Notes under the pieces: model-generated
What the model saw: the letters and a program-made list of their open reading frames with translations, nothing else
The model's database searches: none
Told to the model about the DNA's origin: nothing
Part shown: one piece after another, positions 1-10,954 of the stretch
Layout of the letters: each line of letters opens with the position of its first letter
Numbering within the stretch: the stretch's first letter is position 1
Program-made: the position numbers and the translations under genes
NCBI GenBank assembly: GCA_019426215.1
Contig: CM033393.1
Location: forward strand, 46,750,645-46,814,644
Direction: 5' to 3'
Length of the DNA: 64,000 nucleotides
DNA from: Buddleja alternifolia
Taxonomy: Eukaryota > Streptophyta > Magnoliopsida > Lamiales > Scrophulariaceae

Positions 1-162
1 GAGTTCTTTAAGCATTTGTTCAGGGTTCAATTTTTGACGATGTATATGAAAAAGGCTTTGTTAGGAGAGGCAAAATCTTTTTCGGTAATCTCTATGCCTC
101 GAAAAGAAATAATCTTCAACGTTTGGTTAGAGAAAATTCTAATATATACCAAAAAAAAAAAA
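1..162 (+). mobile_element. SINE-like retroposon, 5' end at window edge
   Basis: This stretch aligns by eye, with many substitutions, to the reverse complement of 28,548-28,735. Shared landmarks in order are a GGTTC box-B-like motif (near 25), GGCTTTGTT (about 53-61), TCGGTAATCTC (about 84-94), TGCCTCGAAAAG (about 96-107), and a terminal ACC followed by a run of A (about 148-162). A box-B-like motif followed by a poly(A) end is the usual architecture of tRNA-derived plant SINEs. The 5' end lies at or beyond the window start. The family name is unknown to me and the call rests on two divergent copies. Confidence 0.5.
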
Positions 163-1904
163 TAGACATTATTTATGAACATGCCTTTGTATGATGAATT
201 TAGCGGTAATTATTAATGTTTGTGGCAATACATGACGGAGGTCACGTCACGAACTCATGATCATAGTAGATGGATTTTTGATCAAAAAAAAGATCATAGT
301 AGATGGATTGAATTAATTAAAAAATCTAGATTGAATCTATTAGTTTTGTTAGGCTTAAATGATTTACTGAGTATCTAATAATTATGGATGGACATGATGA
401 AAACAAAGAGGGGAAGACATGCAGAGAGCGTGTAAGAAGAGAGAAAAGATTTGACTGAGATTGAATCAAATAGGAGATGAGGCAGACAAAATCATGCGTG
501 TCGGAATAGCGTGGGACTGCAATTATTGATTTGAATAGGTTCCCTCCTCCCAGTCCCAGGACCCGTCGTTTTCTTCACTACTATACTTCAGATTCCCATT
601 ATTGTTTCATGCTCCGTACTGTAATTACTTGCCGGATCTCTCTTTCTGTCTCTCAGAGAGAGAGAATCAAAGGCTATGTTTAGTTATGTTTTTAGATGAT
701 ATTTAGGTGAGAATTATTGGTGAGAAATTTATAGGGATACGTGCGTGTTTGATGAGATTGTATTTGGTTTTATTTTGGGAGTTGGTTTTTGGGTAATTTT
801 TTTTTGTGAAATAATGTTTGTTTTTGTTTTCAGAGGAAACAAAAGTTACTATAGCAATCAAATCATGAAACTTTTGTTGTTAGAGAGGAAAGAGAAGAGA
901 GAGAGCATATAGAAAGAAGTGGAGGAACAAAGTAAGTGTTGAAAGATGAAAAATAATTATTATGTTTTTTTTAGACCAAAAAAATAGTGTATTTTTTACC
1001 AAAAAAATAGTGTATTTTTGACAAAATATTTTGTGAACCAAACATGATTTTATGAAAATTTTGGATCAAACATAGTATGAAAAGATAATCAAACATTGAC
1101 AAAGTGTTGTGTAAATTCCGTATTCCCCAACATCACGCCCTTCCCTTGCCTACAGAATCATGGGTGTGATATATGACTTGGTCGGGGTCAGGGTGGTTTA
1201 TTACTAGCACGCGGCTCAAGGCCCGGATGATCAAGCACAGCCCCTCCTTGTATGTGTATGTATATATATATATATGTATGTATATATATATGTGTATATA
1301 TATGTGTATGTATATATATATATCAACTCCTTTTCAGATTTACACACACTAATTGCCGTATATTCTCTGTGTGTGTTTTGTTGAATTATGTTCATTGGTT
1401 GCTGGAAAATTTTAAGGTGGATTGGGAGTGTTGTTCTCAATTCATGTCATATCACACATTTAAATAAGTGAAATAGTTTTCACACCTACCTACTTTGTGT
1501 AAATTACCCCACTCCAAATATTTGTGTGGTAAAAAATAAATCGAGAGCAACACTCTCAATCCACCCTAAAATTATCCATTGGTTGTTGATAACAACTCGG
1601 CAGTGGGAGTTGTTGTTAGGCCCCCCACGGCTATTTTTCCAGAGTTGCTATCCTCTTGTCTTCTTGTCCTAGGACAGAATATATATAGTCCTGTTCTCTG
1701 TCCATAAAGGTACAACTTTTAATTTTGTTATATCTAAGGGCTGAGGTATTAATAGCTAATTTGGGATCACTATAATCTCAATTTGTTAACTGGAGTTATT
1801 GTGTACAATGCGCAATTTATGAGTTGATTAGTAATATTTAATTATAGATTTCTGTCACATACTTTGGATTTGTACAAAATCGACGTGGTATGCAAATAAA
1901 CTAT
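163..1904. other. Intergenic, AT-rich, no gene seen
   Basis: No convincing coding sequence. It holds a GA-rich run near 655-665, TTTGG-rich low-complexity sequence at about 680-1080 loosely like the dispersed AT-rich family at 1,905-2,362, and an imperfect TA/TG microsatellite at about 1,252-1,322. The short open frames here are only the microsatellite read as Tyr-Ile repeats. Confidence 0.6.
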
Positions 1905-2362
1905 TAGGTTCTGTTTAGACGCGTATTCATTTTATTTTCAATCGTCATTTTGTAAAATATGTGGGTGAATGAGTTTTTTTAATTTTGTATCAGAAAAGTG
2001 AAAAAAGTAGGTGTATTTGGTTGTGTTTTTAAAAATACTTGAAATTGGTGATTGTAATATGTGAAATGATTGAAACGTAATGATTAGATAAATAGTGTTG
2101 AATTTAAAAATATAAAGGAGAGGAGAGGGAAAGGTTTAAAAATTCTAAAGGAGACGAGAGAAAAAAGTGATAAAAAAAATTGTGAGATGATAAATGTGAA
2201 ATGTAATTTAAAAAAATAATTGAAATTTATTGAGAACGTAAAAATAAAAATAAAAATGAGAATATTTTCAGTTAAAAATAATGTAAAATATGTATTTTCA
2301 TCTTCAAATAAAAACGAAATTGAAAAAGTAATTTGAAAATACAAACAAAGCGGACCTTAGCT
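1905..2362. repeat. Dispersed AT-rich element with imperfect terminal inverted repeats
   Basis: The left end reads AGGTTCTGTTTAGACGCGT and the right end, reverse-complemented, begins AAGGTCCGCTTTGTTTG. The same left end (AGGTTCTGTTTGGATGTGT) and the same AAAATGAAAATA-rich right half recur at 7,279-8,332. The two copies share a run with TTCAATCGTCATTTT near the left and a TATTTTCAGTTAAAAAT block near the right. This suggests a non-autonomous DNA transposon family. I saw no clean target-site duplication. Confidence 0.45.
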
Positions 2363-2435
2363 CTTTAGGTCGACGGTTCACATTCCATGTGTTGATCTGG
2401 AAGTCAAATTGGGCTCGTTTGGGCAAACTCACATT

Positions 2436-2474
2436 AATATATATATATATATATACACACATATATATATATAT
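2436..2474. repeat. (TA)n/(CA) microsatellite
   Basis: Compound dinucleotide run of TA with an interruption of ACACAC, between the AT-rich element to the left and a SINE-like element to the right. Confidence 0.8.
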
Positions 2475-2564
2475 GGAACTAATTTATCTTGTTTCATTCT
2501 TTTCTATTATATGGAATTTTTTTAATCTTTTCACAGAAATGATTAGGTCTATCATTAGTTGAAG

Positions 2565-2712
2565 AATGACCTAAGATTTGTTAGTTTAGTGGTATCAACT
2601 TCCAGTTTTATGCAGAAGGTTCTGGGTTCAATTTCACACTATCACAAATTGTGACTTTTCTCCCTTTATTTAGAGTCGTATTGCGTCTGTATGATCTATG
2701 ATTAAAAATTAT
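2565..2712 (+). mobile_element. tRNA-derived SINE-like remnant
   Basis: The sequence contains a box-A-like TTAGTTTAGTGGTA at about 2,580-2,593 and, some 30 bases later, a box-B-like GGTTCTGGGTTCAATTTC at about 2,618-2,635. Their spacing and order match an RNA polymerase III promoter of tRNA origin. The body does not fold into a full tRNA cloverleaf, so a SINE rather than a tRNA gene is the better reading. The 3' end is not sharply defined. Confidence 0.4.
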
Positions 2713-3069
2713 CGGCCCAAATTTATCGGGTAAAAGTATTCCATTTGTCTAGAACTTTTTTTTAAAAAAAAGTTGAAGAATGTCTCAACGAAGTTTTCCA
2801 CACTAAATAGTGCTCCTTTTCAGAATTTAGTATGTTTTCCCACTATGTAACCAATTTATACACAAACCACATTAACATTTAACATGAGCAACAAATCATT
2901 AAACAATTAATCAAGCACTTTGCAAATGAACTTCATAGCCCATATAGGTTGCACAAAGCACCCCTACTTCCATCAGCTTGCACAAATAACAACACAACAA
3001 AGGAAGAAGAAAAGGAAAGGAAAATCCCAAAGCTAATGACATATCTTATTCAACAAAATGGAGCTTAAA

Positions 3070-4797
3070 TCAAAGATCTCTAAGTTCCCGGAGATTCATG
3101 GGAGATATATATTTGGGATCACCATTCACCAGTTGCTTGGCAATAATAAGGTTTGCAGCCTGACTCGGGTGGTAAGGATCCCAAAACACGTGCTTGTCAC
3201 GGTCCGAACAAACGCTTGAACTCGGCCCGCAGGGGATTATTCCCGCAAACTGGCCCCCATTCCCACAGCAAGCTCTACTCGAACTCTTAAATCCTGCAAG
3301 TTTGATTCATATCTTCATATTAAGTTGGATGCAAGAACAGAATTTTGATTATTTTAAAGAATTTCTTACCGTATTTTGCATAATTTGTGATGAGCTCCAT
3401 GACAAGATCGTAGACATTGGCGTGGACGAATGTGGCTCCTTTGAAGTTTTCATTCATTTCCTGAAGAAGATCTTTCAATCTGGCGTTGTACTGAAGTGCA
3501 AGCTTGTTTGGTAATGAAACGCATTCGTCTTCGTTTAGTTGATTGATGGTTTTTTGATATGGAATGCATCCAATTGGTCCAACGTTTCCCACTATAAACT
3601 TCCTTGCGTCCAGTTGATATAGTCTCTGCAATTACACCATAAAATGTTGTAGCATATTAGTATTTGACACGATCAGATCATCAATGATGTATTTTATCAA
3701 TAGTTCCTATGAACAAAATAATGATTCTAATATGCATAGAGATGTAATAATGTCGACACACCGTAAGTTGTCCTCTAAGATGATTAAGGAGATCATCCAC
3801 AAAACCATCTGGACTTTCTGTTATTCTAGCACCAACTGAGATCACAGGGAGGAGATAGTTATTCAGAAAATCATTGGATCCAATTGTAATGGAGAAAATG
3901 GACCTCTTTTCAATATATTCTTTTGCCTTTGATGCACCCAACAATTTATCAATTTGTTTCCTGGTGATGTTGAAGTAATCAACTTGAATGTCCATTGAAA
4001 GCCTGTTTACCTGTAAAATGAACCATATATTATATACACCTCTTAAATCTTTGTTCATTTAACTATAAGGTCGGATGTTTCTAAATAGAATACCACCCTT
4101 ATAATGTTTGAAAATTATTGTCTACCAAAAATTCTCTAGCTCGGGGTCGTATCTGGTCAAATCTAAGTGTAATTCAACTTGAATTCTACTTAGATTCGAC
4201 TAAACCAATTAAGCTTTAGCACTTGAGTTTGGCTTATATTAAATTTGAACTAAAATTTCTCTTTGTCTACATACAAATATTCTTCCAGTGGCATTCATAA
4301 TTCCACCACCTCCTGATGCATAATTCACGCCGTATAAGACAGCTCTTCCTGTAGTGTTTGGGGCAAGAAATGGCAAGGCATAATGTGTTTGCCCTAATTC
4401 CTCCCCTAATAAAACATATTGGAAAAATGATTACATATTCCATTGTTACAAGTAATGATGTAACTAGGTAAAAAGATGGTAAATTCAGCTCTTTGTCAAA
4501 AATAGACAAAAAGGAAGTAACTTTTGTGATCTTACCAACAATGTCTCCTATGGTTCTCCCGTTTGTGTAGCGACCCGTTGGAGTCCCTCCCGACGCTTTA
4601 AAATCAATGCCATTGGGGGAAATATTAGCCTTGGACAACGTCGGCAAATAATTATTGTTCCCGGCATCTACTAAAGAATCCCCAAAGATAAATGAAGCTC
4701 CCTTTGATAAATCTTCATCACTTTGGGAAATTCCAAAAGAGCTAAAGCTTATAATCAAGGACACCAAGGCCAAAATGTAATGAAAATTTAAGGCCAT
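3070..4797 (-). CDS. GDSL esterase/lipase, five exons, 373 aa
   Basis: Exons by GT-AG splicing on the minus strand: 4536-4797, 4275-4405, 3762-4010, 3370-3625, 3070-3293; together 1,122 nt in one frame. The start is chosen because it gives an N-terminal signal peptide (hydrophobic to about residue 23), so the product is probably secreted or apoplastic. SGNH/GDSL family marks are all present: block I FGDSLVDAGNNNY with nucleophile Ser41, the block II glycine in SGGGG (118-122), block III GSND with Asn177, and block V DPYHPS with Asp338 and His341. The length is normal for plant GDSL enzymes (350-380 aa). A TATATAT motif at about 4,838-4,846 may be its TATA box. The catalytic class (ester hydrolysis of lipids or cell-wall esters) is family knowledge; the substrate cannot be read from sequence. 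From memory the closest Arabidopsis neighbour in context is At2g23540. Confidence 0.93.
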
Positions 4798-5670
4798 GGT
4801 TAAAGTTATGACTTAGAACAAGTTTAGCTAATGGCACATATATATGTTAGAGACTCAAAGTTTAAAGAAAGAAGATTGCATTAATTGGTGGGAAACTTGT
4901 AAAGGACTTAAATTCATTGGAGTTGTGTTTTGGTATGACCCCCTAGTTTTTGCAAAAGGAATTTAAGCATTTTCTGGGGTTAGGTCAACAATTTGCATGG
5001 ACCAATTTATTGCTGTTTCTTTTGTTAGATAGCGAATGAGATTAAGTCAAAGATACAGTATCATGATGCACCCACATTGAGGATGTTGTGGTGTTCACTT
5101 AGGTGTGTGTGGTTGAGGGTTTGGAAATTGTGTTTGCTCTTGTCTGTTGCTTTTTAACACTAATCTACTATTATAGGCAAAAATAAGGTTAGTAACCTAA
5201 AAAATGATGATAGGTAACTTGTGGGACTTTTCTGGGGCTTTTTCTTGTGGGTATTTCTATAAATTATAACGGTGAGAGTGAAGGTGTAGATTGCAAATGA
5301 GGCCCGTTTAACCGAATTTTGTGAATTTGGTATTATAGTTTGGGAAAGAGAATACACGAAGATGATTGGTGAACGAGAGAAGATGCACCTTTTTATTTTA
5401 CTAGCCTTCCCCGACTTGAAGGTTCCAAAAAATCCCATAACATGTAGAACTTTCCTAGGAATATAAGAGATATGAAGAAGATATTTAGAAGATTCAATTG
5501 TAAATATCTAGAAAAATTTATCTTGATAAATCATTCTCCACCATCATATCAAATCTATCATCATCGTCCATTTAGGAGATTAGTATAAAAAGAGACTAAT
5601 CTTTCTTTCTAACCCATCTAAGAAAATTGAAACCTAAATAATACTACTAGCACTTGCCAAATTAAATGAG
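4798..5670. other. Intergenic upstream of the GDSL gene
   Basis: Contains the presumed promoter of the minus-strand GDSL gene (TATATAT near 4,840). The rest is AT-rich without a supported gene; a small open frame at 5,160-5,438 on the minus strand shows no recognisable domain. Confidence 0.5.
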
Positions 5671-5675
5671 ATGGG

Positions 5676-6645
5676 TGATGAGTATTAAGTGTGGAGACAA
5701 ATTAAATGGATCAAAAGAAGAAGAAAGGAAAATTTCAGCACTGGAAAAGGGTGCCGCGGCACAAATCAAGATTGTGCCCCGGCACAAAATGGCATATTGT
5801 CCCAAACACGGGTCTTGACACTTGTTCACACGTTTTTGATGACTTGACACGTTTTGGACGAGTTTGTAATCATGGTTGGACACATTTTTGGTTCTTCTTT
5901 GCCTATATATATCTTCATGGTGTTATGTATTAATAAGGGCAAGAGTTGTATATCAAAAGACTAGATTTATACACACTCAACTCTCATGTAATTGCATCTC
6001 ATACAAAGAAATAAACCTCTCTAGTATAGGTCCGTGGACGTAGCCATTATTGGCCGAACCACGTAAATCGTTGTCTCGTCTTTTCTCGCTTTCATTCTTA
6101 CTTTAAAGTTCGTTTATGCGCGTTGATTCCTAACAACTAATACCAATTGATGGGTATTAAGTGTGGAGACAAATCAAATGGATCAAAAGAAGAAGAAAGG
6201 AAAATTTCAGCACTGGAAAATGGTGCCGCGGCACAATTCAAGACCATGTCGCGGTACAGTGTCGCGGCACAAATCAAGATTGTGCCACGACACAAAATGG
6301 CAGATTGTCCCAAACACGGGTCTTGACACTTGTTCACACGTTTTTGATGACTTGACACGTTTTGGACGCGTTTGTAATCATGGTTGGACACATTTTTTGT
6401 TCTTCTTTGCTTATATATATTTTCATGGTGTTATGTATTGATAAGGGCAAGAGTTGTATATCAAAAGACTAGATTTATACACACTCAACTCTCTTGTAAT
6501 TGCATCTCATACAAGGAAATAAATCTCTCTAGGATAGGTCCGTGGACGTAGCCATTATTGGCCGAACCACGTAAATCGTTGTCTCGTCATTTTTCTCGCT
6601 TTGATTCTTGCTTTAAAGTTCGTTTATACGCGTTGATTCCTAACA
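5676..6645 (+). mobile_element. Copia-type LTR dimer (two LTRs, 12-bp spacer)
   Basis: Two direct repeats, 5,676-6,135 (460 bp) and 6,148-6,645 (498 bp), both start TGATGRGTATTAAG and end GATTCCTAACA, separated only by ACTAATACCAAT. The whole unit is flanked by a perfect 5-bp duplication ATGGG (5,671-5,675 and 6,646-6,650). Each repeat has a TATATATAT box, an AATAAA-like signal and then a GTCCGTGGACGTAG ... GAACCACGTAAATC segment, a pattern common near the 3' end of plant copia LTRs, which sets the plus orientation. No internal gag/pol remains. The second LTR carries extra copies of a short GCCGCGGCACAA-like minisatellite, which explains its greater length. Confidence 0.85.
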
Positions 6646-6650
6646 ATGGG

Positions 6651-7278
6651 ATGCATCGCTGTTTCATTTCTCGATCTCCAGTATGTTCCTTGTCCTAAAA
6701 AAATCAGTTCATTTCTACTTGCATAACATCACTAAATTGAGCAAAATCAAAATTTTAGGAAATTTATCTTGGCAATCAAAGTAGAGGATTGAAGCTGCAA
6801 ACAAAAATTATCATTATGATGTTGAGGTTCTAGTTGTCATGTTCCTCCCCCGCTGACCGCTATAGATCCGACCCAGATGGATGACCAGGCCCCTACTCCG
6901 GTTGCTGCCCCCTTCTCCACCACGGCCCCCTTCCTGCCGCTAACCCAGATCCCGTTCATGTTCCTTCTATATTGGCTGATCCACATTGGACAGTCAAATT
7001 AATGCGTTTGGCGTATACTCATTTACTTTTGATGATGCATTTACTTCTTAGATATATAGACCCATTTACTTCTACTCGCAAAAACATAAATAAACAAAGT
7101 TTCAAATTATTCACACTTTTAGTATAGTGTATAGATAGATATATTTTATTGCTTTGTTAACTCACTACTCACCAATTCAAAGATCTACTTAAACCTGCTT
7201 AAGACCTCGAAATTCTTATAAACCCATATTCAAGAATAATAGGTATAAATTATTAGATTGATATCATATAATAAATAA
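6651..7278. other. Intergenic, one GC-rich patch
   Basis: A C-rich stretch at about 6,840-6,965 differs from the AT-rich surroundings and has coding-like composition, but every frame is interrupted and I recognise no protein. It may be a decayed transposon or gene fragment. Confidence 0.4.
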
Positions 7279-8332
7279 GGTTCTGTTTGGATGTGTTTAC
7301 ATTTCATTTTCAATCGTCATTTTCTAAAACGTATGGAAGAATGAGTTTTTTTTTTTTTTTTGTGTGTGAAAATGACGGCATGTTTGGTTGTATTTTCGAA
7401 AATGGTCGGAAATGATGATTTGTTGATGTGTGAAATGATTGAGTTAGTTAAATGTAATGATTATGTATATAGTATATATAAAATAATAGATAATATTATA
7501 TTGATTAAATATACTTATAAGTAAAACTGACAAAAAATTGACCCGAAAAAAGTATTAACAATATTCAAAATGAGTCTTAAAATGTGCACAAGCCTATAAC
7601 GATTAATATTATGTATTGGGCAAATCTCATTTTTCGTCCCATAAGTGGGCACTCATTTAGTCTCTCGCTTTATGAAAATCTCACATTGAGTCTCATAAGT
7701 TCTAAAAAGTCTTATTTTTGGTCCCAAATCGAATATTCCATCCAAAACTTAATGGTCAACTCCGTTAGTCAATATTTTGATCGACATTTTGGGGAGATTT
7801 TGTACTTGAATGACACGAAATATTAAATGAAAATATTGTGATATTGAATATAATCCTTGTGTGAGTGCATTTACACGTTAATTCTCCCAAAAAAAAATGG
7901 GTCAAAATATTGACTAACGGAGTTGACCGTTAAGTTTTGGATGAAACATTCAGTTGGGACCAAAAGTGAGACTTTTAGAACTTATGGGACTCAATGTGAG
8001 ACTTTCATATAGTGGGGGACTCAATGTGAGATTTTCATATAGTGGGGGACTAAATGTGTACTCGTGCCTACTTACAGGACCAAAAATGAGATTAGCCCAC
8101 TATGTATTTTAGTCCACTACGGGGACGAAAAAATGAATTTTTTAGAAGGAAGTGTGAGAAAAAGAAAAAGTGAATATGAATTGATAAAGTAAAAGAAAAT
8201 TATTAGAAAATGTGAAGTGAAAATGAAAATAAGTATATTTTCAGTTAAAAATGGTGTAAATTCTGTATTTTCATTTTCAAATGAGAATGAAAATAAAAAT
8301 TTGGATTTAAAAACACAAACAAACACAGCCTA
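7279..8332. mobile_element. AT-rich TIR element, interrupted by a nested MITE
   Basis: The left end AGGTTCTGTTTGGATGTGTTT pairs with the reverse complement of the right end, AGGCTGTGTTTGTTTGTGTTT, giving an imperfect terminal inverted repeat of about 20 bp. It belongs to the same family as 1,905-2,362. Removing the nested element 7,618-8,100 joins the two halves into an element of about 560 bp. Confidence 0.5.
7618..8100. mobile_element. Fold-back MITE with 8-bp target-site duplication
   Basis: A 483-bp element whose two arms are inverted copies of one another for well over 100 bp. The left arm starts GGGCAAATCTCATTTTTCG and the reverse-complemented right end reads GTGGGCTAATCTCATTTTTG. It is flanked by a perfect direct repeat TATGTATT (7,610-7,617 and 8,101-8,108). 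An 8-9 bp duplication with long inverted repeats fits a hAT- or Mutator-derived MITE. It sits inside the older element 7,279-8,332. Confidence 0.75.
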
Positions 8333-8639
8333 AGGTTTTGGACGATCCGGTAATTCGACCGAACATAATAGAAAATCAACAATTAAGTTAGGACCAACAA
8401 ATTCGATTAGGTTTCTAATTTATTCTTTAAGCAAGACTCGATATTCAACCAGAATACAATTTTTTGGAAATGATTAATTAAACTGAATCAAAATTTGACA
8501 TTTATTTCTTTTTTCATAGATTTTTATTTTTATTTTATTGATAAAAATATGAAATAATGGAAAACCACATATTTGAAACATGATTTCTCATTTTATTGAA
8601 CATCTGCATTTTATTTATTTTTTTTTTTGAAGAAAAATC

Positions 8640-9110
8640 GATTTTATATAATATCATTCAATCGAAAGTTTACAACACCTGGAACAATACAATTCATATC
8701 GACTCAAACGATGTAGTAAGAACATCTGAAACACCAACTATCAAGTTCTTAAAAATAACAAATCTTAAAAACTCACAAATGAACACAAGAAAACTCTTGT
8801 ACAACTCCTATTCAAGGAGAGATGAAACTCTCATTTGAGAGAGAAAGCAAACTCTCATACGAGAAAGAAAATAAAATACTAAATAAAATATCTAAAACGT
8901 TAAATAAAAACTTAAGTATCACTTGTCTTCATCTCGTTAGATCTGTCTATGTCTCTTTAGATCCATATTCATCTCGTCAGATTTAAAGATGTGATGTACA
9001 ACTTAAAGAAGGGTGCTCCAACCCACACCGCCGACAATGGTGATGGTAACAGTGGTGAAATAAACGACTGCTTCATCAAGCCATCGCCGGCGGAGGAAAA
9101 TAGGAGAAAA
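8640..9110 (+). repeat. Dispersed repeat, inverted copy at 21,220-21,600
   Basis: Starting near GATGTAGTAAGAACATCTG (about 8,710) this aligns over about 300 bp with the reverse complement of 21,590-21,220. Shared landmarks include ATAACAAATCTTAAAAACT and AATAAAATACTAAATAAAA. Further right, a GCCGGCGGAGG patch and GA-rich sequence are specific to this copy. The class of element is not clear to me. Confidence 0.5.
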
Positions 9111-9183
9111 AAGAAAGTTAGGATTTAGAGAGAGATGTGGGAGAGAGAGAGGCGTGAATTTTTTGCATTTTATTTATTTAATT

Positions 9184-9540
9184 GGGATAATAGCAGACAT
9201 CCCTCTCAGTTATGAGGTGATATGCACTTTGCCCCCAACTTATTGAAATGTGCGATTTACCCCCTCACTTATCAAAAATGTACACTTCACTTATCATAAA
9301 AATTGGACTTTTGCCCCCGGACTTATGTATTTTTGTAGCAGTTTGGCCCCTGACTAATTTGTTTTTGTAGCACTTTGCCTCCTGACTTATGTGTTTTGTA
9401 GCACTTTACCCCTGTCCGAGCTGTCCGAGGGAGTGAAGTGCACATTTTTGATAAGTGAGGGGGTTAGTCGCACATTTTAATAAATTGAGGGGCAAAGTGC
9501 ACATCACCCTATAACTGAAAGGGGTGTCTGTTATTATCCC
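9184..9540. mobile_element. Mutator-like MITE, 357 bp
   Basis: The terminal inverted repeats exceed 100 bp: the left end GGGATAATAGCAGACATCCC matches the reverse-complemented right end GGGATAATAACAGACACCCC. It is flanked by a 9-bp near-perfect duplication, TATTTAATT (9,175-9,183) and TATTTAGTT (9,541-9,549). A 9-bp duplication with long inverted repeats is typical of Mutator-like elements. A second copy, itself interrupted, lies at 29,092-30,084. Confidence 0.8.
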
Positions 9541-9717
9541 TATTTAGTTTGATGATATTCTGGCCCATCAAATCAAATCAATTTGAATTCAATTCGATTA
9601 TCATTCAAACCCAAACGAATCGATCAATTCTATTAGATAAGTTGGGATGTACATCCATAATATAATAATATAAGGTAGAGGTAGAAAAGATGCTAATAAA
9701 TAGGTATAAACCAATTA

Positions 9718-10345
9718 GAAATGACAACGGGGTAGATACGGGACGGATATAACTGGACTCAGGACCTGCCCAATGAAGAAATTTTCATACTAGAACCCGT
9801 CCCGAACCCAGTCATTACCCGCCCTGCCCCGGACCCGGTGGGTACCCGGCGAGTCTAGGTCCTACCGGTTAGACTCAGTCAATTTTTATTTTTTGACTTT
9901 TTTCTTACTTTTTTTTTGCCTATTTTGTTTTCACAAATGCATTCAAGACAAATAAATAAGTAAATAACATCGAATCGATGATTCAACGTAAACATATCCA
10001 CTACAAATCATCCGTTACTAGAGAATGAGGATTAGATTTTGAATTTAGACTTTTGATTTTAAATAATTGACTCTTTTTTTATCTAGTTAAGGTTATAAGG
10101 TAAGTTGCTAGCATACAATTTATAAATACTACTAAATTTTAATAATAATTAGATATATAGAATTAAAAATATTATAATTTTATTAACCAGGGGCAATCCG
10201 GGTTTGAGTCAGGTATAGATTGGACTCGTTATCCGCCCTGGATCCTGCCCTTGACTCATTTTTTTAGACTCATATTCACGAAATAGATCTGAAGCGACTA
10301 CTCATTAGACCCGAATTCATCATTATCCATAAAACCAATGGGGGT
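9718..10345. repeat. Dispersed repeat with ACCCG/GGACGG-rich ends
   Basis: A stretch rich in ACCCG, CCCGG and GGGTACC words (about 9,730-9,870) with a related ACCCG-type segment near 10,200-10,320 that reads in the other sense. Similar GACGG/CGACC-rich sequence occurs at about 32,880-33,200. This resembles a non-autonomous DNA transposon family common in plants, but I could not fix its ends. Confidence 0.35.
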
Positions 10346-10540
10346 CATCGTAATTTGGCTCCCACTCCCTCCGTGTATCAAGGCTCAAATTTCCCTCGTC
10401 CCAAAGCCCCAAATGGTAATTTAGCCAGTTGGTCTCCACTACCACCAATTTGACCGTTGGAAACCCTCTCTCCCTCTTTCTTGCACTTGTTGGAAACTGT
10501 GAGCATTCCCTGATTTCGTATTCGAAGAGCTATAACAACA

Positions 10541-10919
10541 ATGGTGAACCCTAGTATTAGACCTGAAGAAAACAACCTCATCATTCAGCAACAAGAACAA
10601 ATAATGGAGATTGAGGATGTCCGTATCTGCAGCAAGGAGGGTTCAGAGTATGAGCAGTCCAGAGAAGAAAGAATTAAAGAGAATCGCGAGAGAATGCAAA
10701 AGCTAGGCATTGTTGATCTATCTCTCAAACTCAACGCCGCCCTCAAACCCACTCCTAAAAGAAGAGCCTTTCACAGAAAAACTCCTCCTCCTCAGACTGA
10801 CACTCCTTTGCCTACTACTGGCCCCATCCGCCGATCTTCCAGGTGATCTATCACCTACGCTTCGTTTTCTGCTTTCAGTCTCATTTTTATGTGTCATTTT
10901 TCAGTTGTATCGGTCTCCG

Positions 10920-10954
<35 letters not shown>

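Noticed and set aside
1231..1467. Open frames on both strands rich in Tyr-Ile
   Set aside because: They are a TA/TG microsatellite read in frame; no domain and no codon bias.
2084..2344. 86-aa Phe/Ile-rich frame on the minus strand
   Set aside because: It lies inside the AT-rich dispersed element at 1,905-2,362 and has a counterpart in 8,117-8,326; it reflects composition, not a gene.
2580..2640. tRNA gene
   Set aside because: Box A and box B are present but no cloverleaf or acceptor stem can be drawn; a SINE is more likely.
6137..6441. Paired frames repeated at 5,662-5,933 and 6,137-6,441
   Set aside because: The repetition looked like a tandem gene pair, but the frames are inside the two LTRs and contain the LTR promoter and polyadenylation landmarks.
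6644..6662. Possible degenerate primer-binding site after the second LTR
   Set aside because: The bases after the LTR end are better explained as the ATGGG target-site duplication; similarity to the tRNA-Met site is weak.
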